From contig DAHWGZ010000013.1 in the NCBI GenBank assembly GCA_027335965.1, positions 13 through 21,894 on the forward strand: a DNA stretch of 21,882 bases. Reading direction: 5' to 3'. Under the pieces are notes generated by a model. That model searched no databases, had not been told where the DNA came from, and saw only the letters and a list, made by a program, of their open reading frames with translations. A program made the position numbers and the translations under genes. How positions within the stretch are numbered: the stretch's first letter is position 1; every line of letters begins with the position of its first letter. The DNA comes from Acidiferrobacter sp. (lineage in GTDB: Bacteria > Pseudomonadota > Gammaproteobacteria > Acidiferrobacterales > Acidiferrobacteraceae). Shown here in pieces: positions 14,845 through 21,882 of this stretch.

Positions 14845-16032
14845 ATGTCGAAATCCTACCTCTTTACGTCCGAATCGGTATCCGAAGGTCATCCCGACAA
14901 GATCGCGGACCAGATCTCGGATGGGGTGCTTGATGCCGTCCTGACGCAGGACCCTCATGGACGCGTGGCCTGCGAAACGCTCGTCAATACGGGGCTCGTG
15001 GTCGTTTCGGGCGAGATCACGACCACGGCGATCGTGGACTTCACGGACATCGCGCGCGCGACCATCCGCCGCATCGGCTATGACGCGCGCATGGGCTTCG
15101 ACGGGGATGCCTGCGCGGTGGTGGTGGCCATGGACAAGCAGTCTCCGGATATCGCCCAGGGGGTCAACGAGGGCCAGGGGCTCGATCTGGAGCAAGGCGC
15201 CGGCGATCAGGGGCTCATGTTCGGCTATGCCACGAACGAGACCGAGACGCTCATGCCCATGCCGATCACGTTCGCGCACGCGCTCATGCAGAGACAGGCG
15301 GCGGTGCGTCGCTCCGGGCGTCTGCCGTGGCTTCGACCCGACGCCAAGAGCCAGGTCACCATACGCTACGAGAACGACGTTCCGGCGGCCATAGACACCA
15401 TCGTCGTGTCGACGCAGCACGACCCGGACGTGCGTCACGAGGACCTGAAGGAAGCGGTCATGGAGGAGATCATAAAGCCCGCCCTGCCCGAGGGCTGGCT
15501 TTCGAAGGAGACGCGCTATTTCATCAACCCGACGGGGCGCTTCGTGATCGGGGGGCCGGTGGGCGACTGCGGCCTGACCGGCCGCAAGATCATCGTCGAC
15601 ACCTACGGCGGCATGGCGCGCCACGGGGGCGGGGCGTTCTCGGGCAAGGACCCCTCCAAGGTCGATCGCTCGGCGGCCTATGCCGGGCGCTATGTGGCGA
15701 AGAACATCGTCGCCGCCGGCCTCGCGGCGCGTTGCGAGATCCAGGTCGCCTACGCGATCGGGGTGGCGCAGCCGGTGTCGATCCGGGTCGAGACCTTCGG
15801 GACGGGGGTGGTGAGCGACATCCGCATCGCCGAGCTGGTGGCCGAGCACTTCGATCTGCGGCCCAAGGCCATCATTCAAACCCTGGACCTGTTGCGGCCG
15901 ATCTACGCCAAGACCGCGGCCTATGGCCACTTCGGGCGCACCGAGGCCGAGTTCCTGTGGGAACGCACCGACAAGGCCGAGGCGCTGCGCCAGGCCGTCG
16001 AAGGCAAAAAGGTCCAATCGCTGTCGCGCTAG
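14845..16032 (+). CDS. metK: S-adenosylmethionine synthase
   Basis: MetK makes SAM from methionine and ATP in the cytosol. The product is 395 residues, close to the usual 380-400. The N-terminal [18 protein letters not shown] segment contains His16, an ATP/phosphate-binding residue. GAGDQG is at 118-123 and the signature [19 protein letters not shown] starts at 261. The start is ATG 14845, preceded by GGGAG at 14835-14839. It heads a plus-strand operon with ahcY (9 nt later) and metF, which together make SAM, dispose of SAH and supply methyl-THF. Confidence 0.98.
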   Translation: MSKSYLFTSESVSEGHPDKIADQISDGVLDAVLTQDPHGRVACETLVNTGLVVVSGEITTTAIVDFTDIARATIRRIGYDARMGFDGDACAVVVAMDKQSPDIAQGVNEGQGLDLEQGAGDQGLMFGYATNETETLMPMPITFAHALMQRQAAVRRSGRLPWLRPDAKSQVTIRYENDVPAAIDTIVVSTQHDPDVRHEDLKEAVMEEIIKPALPEGWLSKETRYFINPTGRFVIGGPVGDCGLTGRKIIVDTYGGMARHGGGAFSGKDPSKVDRSAAYAGRYVAKNIVAAGLAARCEIQVAYAIGVAQPVSIRVETFGTGVVSDIRIAELVAEHFDLRPKAIIQTLDLLRPIYAKTAAYGHFGRTEAEFLWERTDKAEALRQAVEGKKVQSLSR

Positions 16033-16041
16033 GAGAAAGAC

Positions 16042-17355
16042 ATGAAATCGGCAGTCCATGCAACAGAGGCGAATGATTACAAGGTGGCCGACATCGGGCA
16101 GGCGGCCTATGGCCGCGCCGAGACCGAGATCGCCGAGACCGAGATGCCGGGCCTCATGGCCCTGCGCGCCGAGTACAAGGGCAAGAAGCCCCTCAAGGGC
16201 GCGCGCATCGCCGGCAGCCTCCACATGACCATACAGACCGCGGTGCTGATGGAGACCCTGGTTGAGCTGGGCGCGGACCTGCGCTGGTCCTCATGCAACA
16301 TCTTCTCGACGCAGGATCATGCCGCCGCCGCCATGGCCGCGGCCGGAATCCCGGTGTTTGCGTGGAAGGGCGAGAGCGAGGAGGAATACTGGTGGTGCAT
16401 CGAGCAGACCATCAACGGACCGGACGGCTGGCGCCCCAACATGCTGCTCGACGATGGCGGCGACCTGACGGCGGTCATGCACGAGCGCTATCCGGAATTG
16501 ATGAAGGACGTGCGCGGGCTGTCGGAGGAAACCACGACCGGGGTCCACCGGCTCTATGATCTCGAGGCCCAGGGCAAGCTTCTGTGCCCGGCGTTCAACG
16601 TGAACGACTCGGTCACGAAATCGAAGTTCGACAACCTCTACGGCTGCCGCGAGTCGCTGATCGACGGCATCAAGCGCGCCACCGACGTCATGATCGCCGG
16701 CAAGATCTGCGTCGTGGCGGGCTACGGCGATGTCGGCAAGGGCTGCGCGCAGGCCTTCCGCGGCATGGGCGCCACGGTGTGGGTCACGGAGATCGACCCG
16801 ATCTGCGCCCTGCAGGCGGCCATGGAGGGCTATCGCGTGGTGACCCTGGAGGAGGCCGCGCCATTGGCCGACATCTTCGTCACCGCCACCGGCAACGTCC
16901 ACGTCATTGGCCTCGAGCATGTGCGCGTCATGAAGCACGAGGCCATCGTGTGCAATATCGGGCACTTTGATTCCGAGATCGATATCGCCGCGCTCCGGAC
17001 CCTTCCGTGGGAGAACATCAAGCCGCAGGTCGACCATATCGTGTTCCCGGACGGCAAGAAGGTCATCGTGCTGGCCGAGGGGCGACTTGTGAACCTGGGT
17101 TGCGCGACCGGCCATTCGAGCTTCGTGATGTCGGCCTCGTTCACCAACCAGGTCATGGCGCAGATCGAGCTCTGGAACCATCCGCAGGACTATAAGGTGC
17201 AGGTCTACACGCTGCCCAAGCACCTGGACGAGAAGGTGGCGCGCCTGCATTTGAGCAAGATCGGCGCGCACCTGACGGCGCTCACCGCGGAGCAGGCGAG
17301 CTACATCAACGTGCCGGCCGAAGGCCCTTACAAGCCGGCCCGCTACCGTTACTGA
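16042..17355 (+). CDS. ahcY: Adenosylhomocysteinase (SAH hydrolase)
   Basis: AhcY reversibly splits S-adenosylhomocysteine into homocysteine and adenosine, relieving product inhibition of methyltransferases. The product is 437 residues. The NAD-binding motif GYGDVGKG is at 227-234. [16 protein letters not shown] near the N-terminus, [21 protein letters not shown], and the C-terminal PYKPARYRY are all typical. The start ATG 16042 has the ribosome binding site AGGAGA at 16031-16036, which overlaps the metK stop. Use of AhcY suggests that this organism recycles SAH by the one-step route rather than only by the Pfs/LuxS route. With only 9 nt upstream, an SAH riboswitch cannot lie directly before this gene. 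Confidence 0.98.
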   Translation: MKSAVHATEANDYKVADIGQAAYGRAETEIAETEMPGLMALRAEYKGKKPLKGARIAGSLHMTIQTAVLMETLVELGADLRWSSCNIFSTQDHAAAAMAAAGIPVFAWKGESEEEYWWCIEQTINGPDGWRPNMLLDDGGDLTAVMHERYPELMKDVRGLSEETTTGVHRLYDLEAQGKLLCPAFNVNDSVTKSKFDNLYGCRESLIDGIKRATDVMIAGKICVVAGYGDVGKGCAQAFRGMGATVWVTEIDPICALQAAMEGYRVVTLEEAAPLADIFVTATGNVHVIGLEHVRVMKHEAIVCNIGHFDSEIDIAALRTLPWENIKPQVDHIVFPDGKKVIVLAEGRLVNLGCATGHSSFVMSASFTNQVMAQIELWNHPQDYKVQVYTLPKHLDEKVARLHLSKIGAHLTALTAEQASYINVPAEGPYKPARYRY

Positions 17356-17363
17356 TACCGGGG

Positions 17364-18209
17364 ATGGAGTCGCAAAAGCGCCACGCGCGGGTCTTTAGCT
17401 TCGAGTTCTTTCCTCCGAAGAGCGAGGAGGCGCGCAGCGCCTTCCACGCCGCCCTGGAACAGCTCGCGCCCCTCGATCCGCGATTCTTCTCGGTGACCTT
17501 CGGGGCCGGCGGCAGCACGCGAGAACGGACCCTGGAGACCGTGCGCGAGATCGCGGGGCACGGCAAGGCGGCGGCGCCCCACCTCTCGTGCATCGGCGCG
17601 ACCCGCGATGGCATCCGCGACATCCTCGCGACCTACAAGGCCCTCGGGGTGCGCCATCTCGTGGCGCTCCGCGGCGACCTGCCGTCGGGCATGGTCGACC
17701 CCGGGGACTTCCGGTATGCCTCGGAGCTCGTGCGTTTCATCCGCGCCGAGACCGGGGATCACTTCCACATCGAGGTGGCGGCCTATCCCGAGGTACACCC
17801 CCAGGCGACGAGCGCCGAAGACGACATCAAGCACTTCCAGGAAAAGATCGACGCCGGCGCGAATTCCGCGATTACCCAGTACTTCTACAACGCCGACGCC
17901 TACTATTGGTTCGTGGATACCTGCGAGGCGCGCGGTCTCACGGTCCCGATCGTGCCCGGCATCATGCCCATCACCAATCATCGGCAGCTGGTGCGCTTCT
18001 CGGAGGCCTGCGGGGCCGAGGTGCCCCGCTGGATCCGTCGGCGCCTGGAAGACTTCGGCGAGGATGGCGAATCGATCCGCTCGTTCGGCCTCGACGTCAC
18101 CACCTCGCTATGCGCCGAACTCCTGGCCGCCGGCGCCCCCGGGCTCCACTTCTACACCCTGAACAAGGCCGCGCCCTCGAGCGTGATATGGGAGCGGCTG
18201 GGGTTGTAA
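17364..18209 (+). CDS. metF: 5,10-methylenetetrahydrofolate reductase
   Basis: MetF is a flavoenzyme that reduces 5,10-methylene-THF to 5-methyl-THF, the methyl donor for homocysteine remethylation. It has 281 residues, the normal bacterial length. SFEFFPPK carries the catalytic Glu14 (equivalent to E. coli Glu28). VTFGAGGS, HLVALRGDLPSG, ITQYFYN, PGIMPI and GLHFYTLN complete the family pattern. The start is ATG 17364, 8 nt after the ahcY stop, with only a run of Gs as a possible ribosome binding site. It is the last gene of metK-ahcY-metF. No methionine synthase gene is in the window. Confidence 0.97.
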   Translation: MESQKRHARVFSFEFFPPKSEEARSAFHAALEQLAPLDPRFFSVTFGAGGSTRERTLETVREIAGHGKAAAPHLSCIGATRDGIRDILATYKALGVRHLVALRGDLPSGMVDPGDFRYASELVRFIRAETGDHFHIEVAAYPEVHPQATSAEDDIKHFQEKIDAGANSAITQYFYNADAYYWFVDTCEARGLTVPIVPGIMPITNHRQLVRFSEACGAEVPRWIRRRLEDFGEDGESIRSFGLDVTTSLCAELLAAGAPGLHFYTLNKAAPSSVIWERLGL

Positions 18210-18556
18210 GGCGGCCGCTCACGCCATGGGCGCGCCAGGCCCCGGGTCGCGCGTTCCGGGAATGTCCGCAACCGAACGCTTGCCTGATCGAGATCCGCGC
18301 CCTCCGCTGAGGCGCCAGAGCCCCACGCCCCACGCCCCACGCCGCCCCACCCGCACGCCAAGGTCGACAGGCCCGCCAACGGCGTTTGGCCGCACGGCGG
18401 CGCCTGTCCCCTGCCGACCACCCGGTGAATACCGGATTCCTTCGCGCCGCGAGCCCCGGTAGCCTATCCATGCCGCGCACCACGGGGTCAAGGCGCTCGA
18501 GGTTTTTCGTGTTTGTGGCGATGCGCGGCGCGCGCTAAACTTATGGTATTCCTACC
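18210..18556. other. Non-coding stretch after metF
   Basis: These 347 bases have several short open frames on both strands, but none has a recognisable protein, a ribosome binding site or family motifs, so I leave them out. The region holds the G-quadruplex motif at 18321-18348. A possible weak stem, GCGCC around 18299 with GGCGC around 18311, lacks a T-tract. TATGGT at 18542-18547 may be the -10 of the following small gene. Confidence 0.5.
18321..18348 (-). repeat. Tandem CCCCACG heptamers forming a G-quadruplex motif
   Basis: Three perfect CCCCACG units at 18321-18341 are followed by a fourth CCCC tract at 18345-18348. The minus strand therefore carries four GGGG tracts with loops of 6, 3 and 3 nt, a canonical intramolecular G-quadruplex pattern. 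It lies about 110 nt after the metF stop, on the template strand for that operon, where it could slow polymerase and act as a terminator substitute. Folding is inferred. Confidence 0.7.
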
Positions 18557-18874
18557 ATGGGCCGGGAAATGCTCGATACATTGGCGTACGCCAAGCGGCT
18601 GCGGGGTGCCGGGTTCACCGAAGAGCAGGCGGAGACGCTGGCCAGCGCCCTTTTTGACGCCGTTACCAGCCTCACCGCCACCAAGCTTGATGTCGTCGAG
18701 GCAAAAAACGAGATCAAAGAGGCGGTGGCGGAAGAGTTCACCAACATCCGGGGCGAGGTCGGGGGCACAAGGGAAGGATTTCAGGGAATGAACCGTCAGT
18801 TCGCGCAGTTGCGCTGGATGGTCGGATTCAATCTCGCGCTGACGATGGCGGTGCTCATGAAACTCCTGGCGTGA
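18557..18874 (+). CDS. Small DUF1640-like coiled-coil protein with C-terminal membrane helix
   Basis: The product is 105 residues from ATG 18557, or 101 from ATG 18569 (MLDTLAYAKRL), which fits the N-terminus of this type of protein better. An N-terminal helix (LAYAKRLRGAGFTEEQAETLA) is followed by a charged coiled-coil stretch (about 40-75). The C-terminal hydrophobic segment (about 86-104) ends at the stop codon. This layout is that of the bacterial DUF1640 / CCDC90-like group, often encoded singly or beside mobile DNA. The function is unknown. The protein would sit in the inner membrane with its coiled coil in the cytoplasm. A TATGGT box at 18542-18547 suggests its own promoter. Family assignment is from pattern memory only. 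Confidence 0.75.
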   Translation: MGREMLDTLAYAKRLRGAGFTEEQAETLASALFDAVTSLTATKLDVVEAKNEIKEAVAEEFTNIRGEVGGTREGFQGMNRQFAQLRWMVGFNLALTMAVLMKLLA

Positions 18875-18879
18875 CCACA

Positions 18880-19017
18880 AAGCCGCGGATCATGGCGATA
18901 CAGCGCGCCCTTCGTGCGGTCGGTGGCGCGTAGGATCGCGGACGGGCTTGAGGCCAGGCGAGGGATCTCGACGCATGCCGCCCGAAGCCGCTCGGCGCGT
19001 GTCGCGTCGAGCGCACG
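18880..19017 (-). pseudogene. Possible remnant of a TetR-type DNA-binding domain
   Basis: On the minus strand one open frame reads TRAERLRAACVEI and, some ten residues later, ILRATDRTKGALYRHDPRL. Both pieces resemble the helix-turn-helix domain of TetR regulators (TRERLLDAALELF ... AGVSKGALYxHF), in the right order, with about three residues missing between them. Nothing resembling the ligand-binding domain follows. If real, this is a decayed fragment. Chance similarity in a GC-rich frame cannot be excluded. Confidence 0.25.
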
Positions 19018-19143
19018 AGTCGTGGCCACGCGCCAATCCCGCGAACCGATCGGTCTGTTTCGAGGGGGCGGGCGCGGCCCGGTCTTGCCTTCGCGGGCCG
19101 CGGGTGGTGTACTGCCGGGCGTGTCCACCCCGCGAGAGACGAT

Positions 19144-19395
19144 GTGAGATCGGTAATCCCCCTGGCGGTGATCTTTGCCGGCGCCGGCGCAGTAACGGGC
19201 TTTCTTCTGCGACCTTCGGATATCTTCGGGCATCAATTGCCGTTATCGATCGTGCTGACGCGCGGATCGAGCCTCCACGGCCTCAATCGTTTCCTGATAC
19301 CGCTGGCCGAGCGCTCCTTCAATGAGATGGTGGCCGGCCTCATCATCGGCGCCGTGCTCGGGACGGTGGTGGGCGCGCTGTTGAATCGCCGTTAA
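19144..19395 (+). CDS. Small two-helix membrane protein, unknown function
   Basis: This 83-residue product starts with GTG at 19144, preceded by GAGAG about 7 nt upstream. The overlapping ATG at 19142 is followed at once by a stop in its own frame. Two hydrophobic segments are clear. Residues 3-21 ([19 protein letters not shown]) and 63-80 ([18 protein letters not shown]) are both rich in glycine with small-xxx-small spacing that favours helix packing. The loop between them contains [24 protein letters not shown] do not recognise a named family, though small proteins with a similar layout occur in other bacteria. It lies 150 nt before typA on the same strand and may be transcribed alone. Confidence 0.7.
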   Translation: MRSVIPLAVIFAGAGAVTGFLLRPSDIFGHQLPLSIVLTRGSSLHGLNRFLIPLAERSFNEMVAGLIIGAVLGTVVGALLNRR

Positions 19396-19514
19396 GCCCT
19401 CCGGGTCCGGGCTGCTCGACTCAGCTCTTCCCCTCGGGCCGGGAGGCCAGTACAATGCGCGGTCCGACACCCAACCGAGCGTCGCCCATATAGCATCACG
19501 CCGCGTGTTGCCTG

Positions 19515-19520
19515 TATACT
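19515..19520 (+). promoter_or_regulatory. Possible -10 box for typA/bipA
   Basis: TATACT at 19515-19520 matches the -10 consensus at 5 of 6 positions and stands out in GC-rich DNA. Transcription would start near 19527, giving a leader of about 19 nt without a Shine-Dalgarno sequence before ATG 19546. No convincing -35 was found. Confidence 0.4.
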
Positions 19521-19545
19521 GCGCGACCCTTTCCTTGCGTCCCCT

Positions 19546-21363
19546 ATGACAACCCAAAATCTTCGGAACATCGCGATTATCGCCCATGTCGACCATGGCA
19601 AGACCACGCTCGTCGACGAACTGCTGAAACAGTCCGGCACCTTCGAGAGCCGCGCGAACATGGGCGCCCGAGTCATGGACTCCAACGACCTCGAGCGCGA
19701 GCGTGGCATCACGATCCTCGCCAAGAATACGGCGATCCGCTGGCGCGACCACCGCATCAACATCGTAGACACCCCTGGGCACGCGGATTTTGGGGGCGAG
19801 GTGGAGCGCGTGCTGTCGATGGTGGATTCGGTGCTGTTGCTCGTCGACGCCGTCGACGGCCCCATGCCGCAGACACGCTTCGTGACGCGCAAGGCCTTCG
19901 CCCTCGGGCTGCGGCCGATCGTCGTCATCAACAAGGTCGACCGGCCCGGGGCGCGCGTGAATTGGGTCCTCGACCAGACCTTCGATCTGTTCGACAAGCT
20001 CGGGGCGACCGAGGAGCAGCTGGATTTCCCGGTCGTCTACGCCTCGGCCTTGTACGGTTACGCGAGCCTCTCGCCCGACGTGCGCGAAGGCGACATGACG
20101 CCGCTCTTCGAGGCCATACTGCGCCATACCCCGCCACCCGAGGTCGACCCGGATGGCCCTTTCCAGATGCAGGTCTCAAGTCTCGCTTATTCGAGCTACG
20201 TGGGCACGATCGCCACCGGTCGCGTCAAGCGCGGGACGGTGCGCGCCAATCAGTTGGTAACCGTCATCGACCGCGAGGGCAAGCGCCGCGAGGGCAAGAT
20301 CCTGCAGGTCCTGGGCTTTTTGGGGCTCGAGCGCACCGAGGTGAAAGAGGCCTCGGCGGGCGACATCATTGCCGTGACCGGTATCGACCCCATCTACATC
20401 TCGGACACGCTGTGCGACCCGGGCCGCCCGGAGGCATTGCCGCCGCTCACCGTGGACGAGCCCACCGTGAGCATGACCTTCGAGATCAACACCTCGCCGT
20501 TCGTGGGACAAGACGGAAAGTTCGTGACGAGCCGCCAGCTGCGCGAGCGCCTCGAGCGCGAGCTGATCCACAACGTCGCCCTGCGCGTCGAGGACACGGC
20601 CGATGCCGATAAATTCAAGGTCTCGGGGCGCGGGGAGTTGCACCTCGGCATCCTGATCGAGACCATGCGCCGCGAAGGCTACGAACTCGCGGTCTCGCGC
20701 CCGCAGGTGATCACCAAGGTCGTGGACGGCGAGGTCCACGAGCCCTATGAGGCGCTTACCCTGGACGTGGAACAGGCCCACCAGGGCGTGCTGATCGAGC
20801 GGCTCGGCAACCGCCGCGGGGATCTTTTGGCCATGGAACCCGATGCCAGCGGCCGTATCCGCCTGGAGTACGTCATCCCCTCGCGCGGCCTCATCGGCTT
20901 CCAGACGGAGTTCTTGAGCCTCACCTCGGGCACCGGCCTCATGCACCATGTCTTCGATCACTACGGCCCGGTCAAGAAGGGCGACACCGGCGGGCGCGTG
21001 AATGGCGTCTTGATCTCCAACGGCGCCGGCAAGAGCGTGGCCTACGCGCTCTTCAGCCTGCAGGAACGGGGGCGACTTTTCGTGGGACCGGGCGAGGACC
21101 TGTACGAAGGCATGATCATCGGCATCCACTCGCGCGACAACGACCTGGTGGTGAATCCGCTGCGCGGCAAGCAGCTGACCAACATGCGCGCCTCGGGCTC
21201 GGACGAGAACGTCCTGCTGACCCCGCCGATCCAACTGACCCTGGAGCGCGCCATCGAGTTCATCGACGACGATGAGCTCGTGGAGGTGACGCCGCACCAT
21301 ATCCGGCTACGCAAGCGCTACCTGAAGGAAAACGACCGCAAGAAGGCCCAGCGCCAGGGCTAG
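19546..21363 (+). CDS. typA: Translational GTPase TypA/BipA
   Basis: TypA (BipA) is a ribosome-associated GTPase related to EF-G and LepA. It aids 50S assembly and translation under cold or other stress. The product is 605 residues, the normal length. G motifs are intact: AHVDHGKTT at 13-21, the switch I segment [13 protein letters not shown] at 75-79 and NKVD at 129-132. The EF-G-like domains II, III and V follow, and the C-terminal domain specific to TypA contains [23 protein letters not shown] and ANNM-like [13 protein letters not shown]. The start ATG 19546 gives the standard [15 protein letters not shown] beginning. It is monocistronic here. Confidence 0.98.
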   Translation: MTTQNLRNIAIIAHVDHGKTTLVDELLKQSGTFESRANMGARVMDSNDLERERGITILAKNTAIRWRDHRINIVDTPGHADFGGEVERVLSMVDSVLLLVDAVDGPMPQTRFVTRKAFALGLRPIVVINKVDRPGARVNWVLDQTFDLFDKLGATEEQLDFPVVYASALYGYASLSPDVREGDMTPLFEAILRHTPPPEVDPDGPFQMQVSSLAYSSYVGTIATGRVKRGTVRANQLVTVIDREGKRREGKILQVLGFLGLERTEVKEASAGDIIAVTGIDPIYISDTLCDPGRPEALPPLTVDEPTVSMTFEINTSPFVGQDGKFVTSRQLRERLERELIHNVALRVEDTADADKFKVSGRGELHLGILIETMRREGYELAVSRPQVITKVVDGEVHEPYEALTLDVEQAHQGVLIERLGNRRGDLLAMEPDASGRIRLEYVIPSRGLIGFQTEFLSLTSGTGLMHHVFDHYGPVKKGDTGGRVNGVLISNGAGKSVAYALFSLQERGRLFVGPGEDLYEGMIIGIHSRDNDLVVNPLRGKQLTNMRASGSDENVLLTPPIQLTLERAIEFIDDDELVEVTPHHIRLRKRYLKENDRKKAQRQG

Positions 21364-21426
21364 GCCTGCCCTTTACCCACAACTCAGTACTGGACATCGG
21401 GATTCCCGTCGTGCACGCTAACCGGC
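21364..21426. other. Spacer between typA and the DUF4338 gene; possible element boundary
   Basis: This spacer is 63 nt. It contains a small inverted repeat CGGG-ATT-CCCG at 21398-21408. If the next gene belongs to an insertion element, its left end should lie here or just inside typA's downstream DNA, but the matching right end is outside the window. No typA terminator with a T-tract is visible. Confidence 0.35.
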
Positions 21427-21882
21427 ATGAATCCACGACAAAATCAGATCAAGCGGACCCTGTCGAGCGGTCAGGGCATCGAACAGATTCGGGGGCTGCT
21501 CGGGAGCGCGGACGGGTGCGGGCGGGGCGAGCTGGCGGCACGGGTGTGCCAACGGTTCGGATTTTACGATCCCGCGGGCCGGGAACAAAGAAGCGGGTGC
21601 CTGAAGGCGCTGCGCGAGCTGGAGGCGGCGGGCCACTTCGTTTTACCGGCGGGTCGCCCGGGCGCGGAGCGCCCCTCGGGGCCGCATGGGGGCCCGGCGG
21701 TGGCCCTGCCCGAGAGGTGCCCCGCGACAGTCGGCGAGGTGCGGGGCCTGACGCTGGTGCTGGTGCGCACCCCTGAGCAGCGGCGGCTGTGGAATGACCT
21801 GATGGGGCGCGAGCATCCGCAGGGGGCCGGACCCCTGGTGGGCCGGCAGCTGCGCTACCTCCTCGGGTCGGATCATGGCTGG
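21427..21882 (+). CDS. DUF4338 (DruA-like / transposase-associated) protein, 3'-truncated by the window
   Basis: The frame from ATG 21427 stays open for 152 codons to the last base of the window, so the gene continues beyond it. Residues about 28-70 (GRGELAARVCQRFGFYDPAGREQRSGCLKALRELEAAGHF) match the N-terminal winged-helix-like part of DUF4338 proteins. Residues 121-152 (LWNDLMGREHPQGAGPLVGRQLRYLLGSDHGW) match the start of their conserved core. DUF4338 is found in DruA of Druantia anti-phage systems and, more often, in proteins annotated with a transposase domain downstream. Which applies depends on the missing C-terminus. No strong ribosome binding site precedes the ATG. It sits just after the core gene typA, a plausible insertion point. 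Confidence 0.75.
   Translation, partial: MNPRQNQIKRTLSSGQGIEQIRGLLGSADGCGRGELAARVCQRFGFYDPAGREQRSGCLKALRELEAAGHFVLPAGRPGAERPSGPHGGPAVALPERCPATVGEVRGLTLVLVRTPEQRRLWNDLMGREHPQGAGPLVGRQLRYLLGSDHGW

Noticed and set aside
18321..18341. CCCCACG repeats as a CRISPR or attachment site
   Set aside because: The units are 7 nt and directly adjacent with no spacers, so this is a simple tandem repeat.
18097..18483. Minus-strand open frame of 128 codons after metF
   Set aside because: It overlaps the metF 3' end and the CCCCACG repeat, has Arg/Gly/Ala-rich composition and no ribosome binding site or homology that I recognise.
19396..19470. Intrinsic terminator after the small membrane protein gene
   Set aside because: Short stems such as AGCCC/GGGCT near 19394-19412 can be drawn, but no T-tract follows and the stems are weak.
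20176..21300. A 374-codon minus-strand open frame antisense to typA
   Set aside because: Same cause: a shadow of a highly conserved GTPase gene, without motifs or ribosome binding site.

Overview
The window is a dense, GC-rich bacterial chromosomal segment. It consists mostly of conserved housekeeping genes whose order is typical of Gammaproteobacteria: secB-gpsA, smg-topA next to a LysM gene, def-fmt-rsmB, and typA/bipA. Smg (DUF494) is known mainly from beta- and gammaproteobacteria. Three lipid A-type acyltransferases show a Gram-negative outer membrane. I infer a gammaproteobacterium outside the enterics, possibly of the acidophilic or sulfur-oxidising kind, but no gene here proves the lifestyle.

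Layout. 31-1525 (+): secB and gpsA, overlapping. 1515-8041 (-): a long co-directional run. In transcription order it holds a LysM protein, smg, topA, dsbD and a minimal DsbG-like oxidoreductase. The last two form a periplasmic thiol-redox pair with a strong hairpin between them. dprA, often found between the LysM gene and smg, is absent. 8126-11177 (+): def, fmt, rsmB and a TPR gene, packed tightly and using GTG and TTG starts. The def and LysM promoters appear to share one AT-rich -10 region, and def may be leaderless. 11187-14678 (-): a ttcA-family gene followed by three tandem LpxL/LpxM-type acyltransferases, joined by equal 8-nt overlaps. 14845-18209 (+): metK-ahcY-metF, an activated-methyl-cycle operon. 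SAM is made by MetK, SAH is hydrolysed by AhcY, and methyl-THF for homocysteine remethylation comes from MetF.

18210-19545 is the least conserved stretch. It contains a four-tract G-quadruplex motif, a small DUF1640-like coiled-coil protein, a possible TetR remnant and a small two-helix membrane protein. typA/bipA follows at 19546-21363. The window ends inside a DUF4338 (DruA-like) gene at 21427, probably the edge of an insertion element or defence-related locus.

No tRNA, rRNA, CRISPR array or complete insertion sequence was seen. No clearly new multi-gene system is present. The points most worth checking are the acyltransferase triplet, the DUF4338 gene cut by the window edge, the missing dprA, and the structured or unusual control sites at def, dsbD and the acyltransferase cluster.
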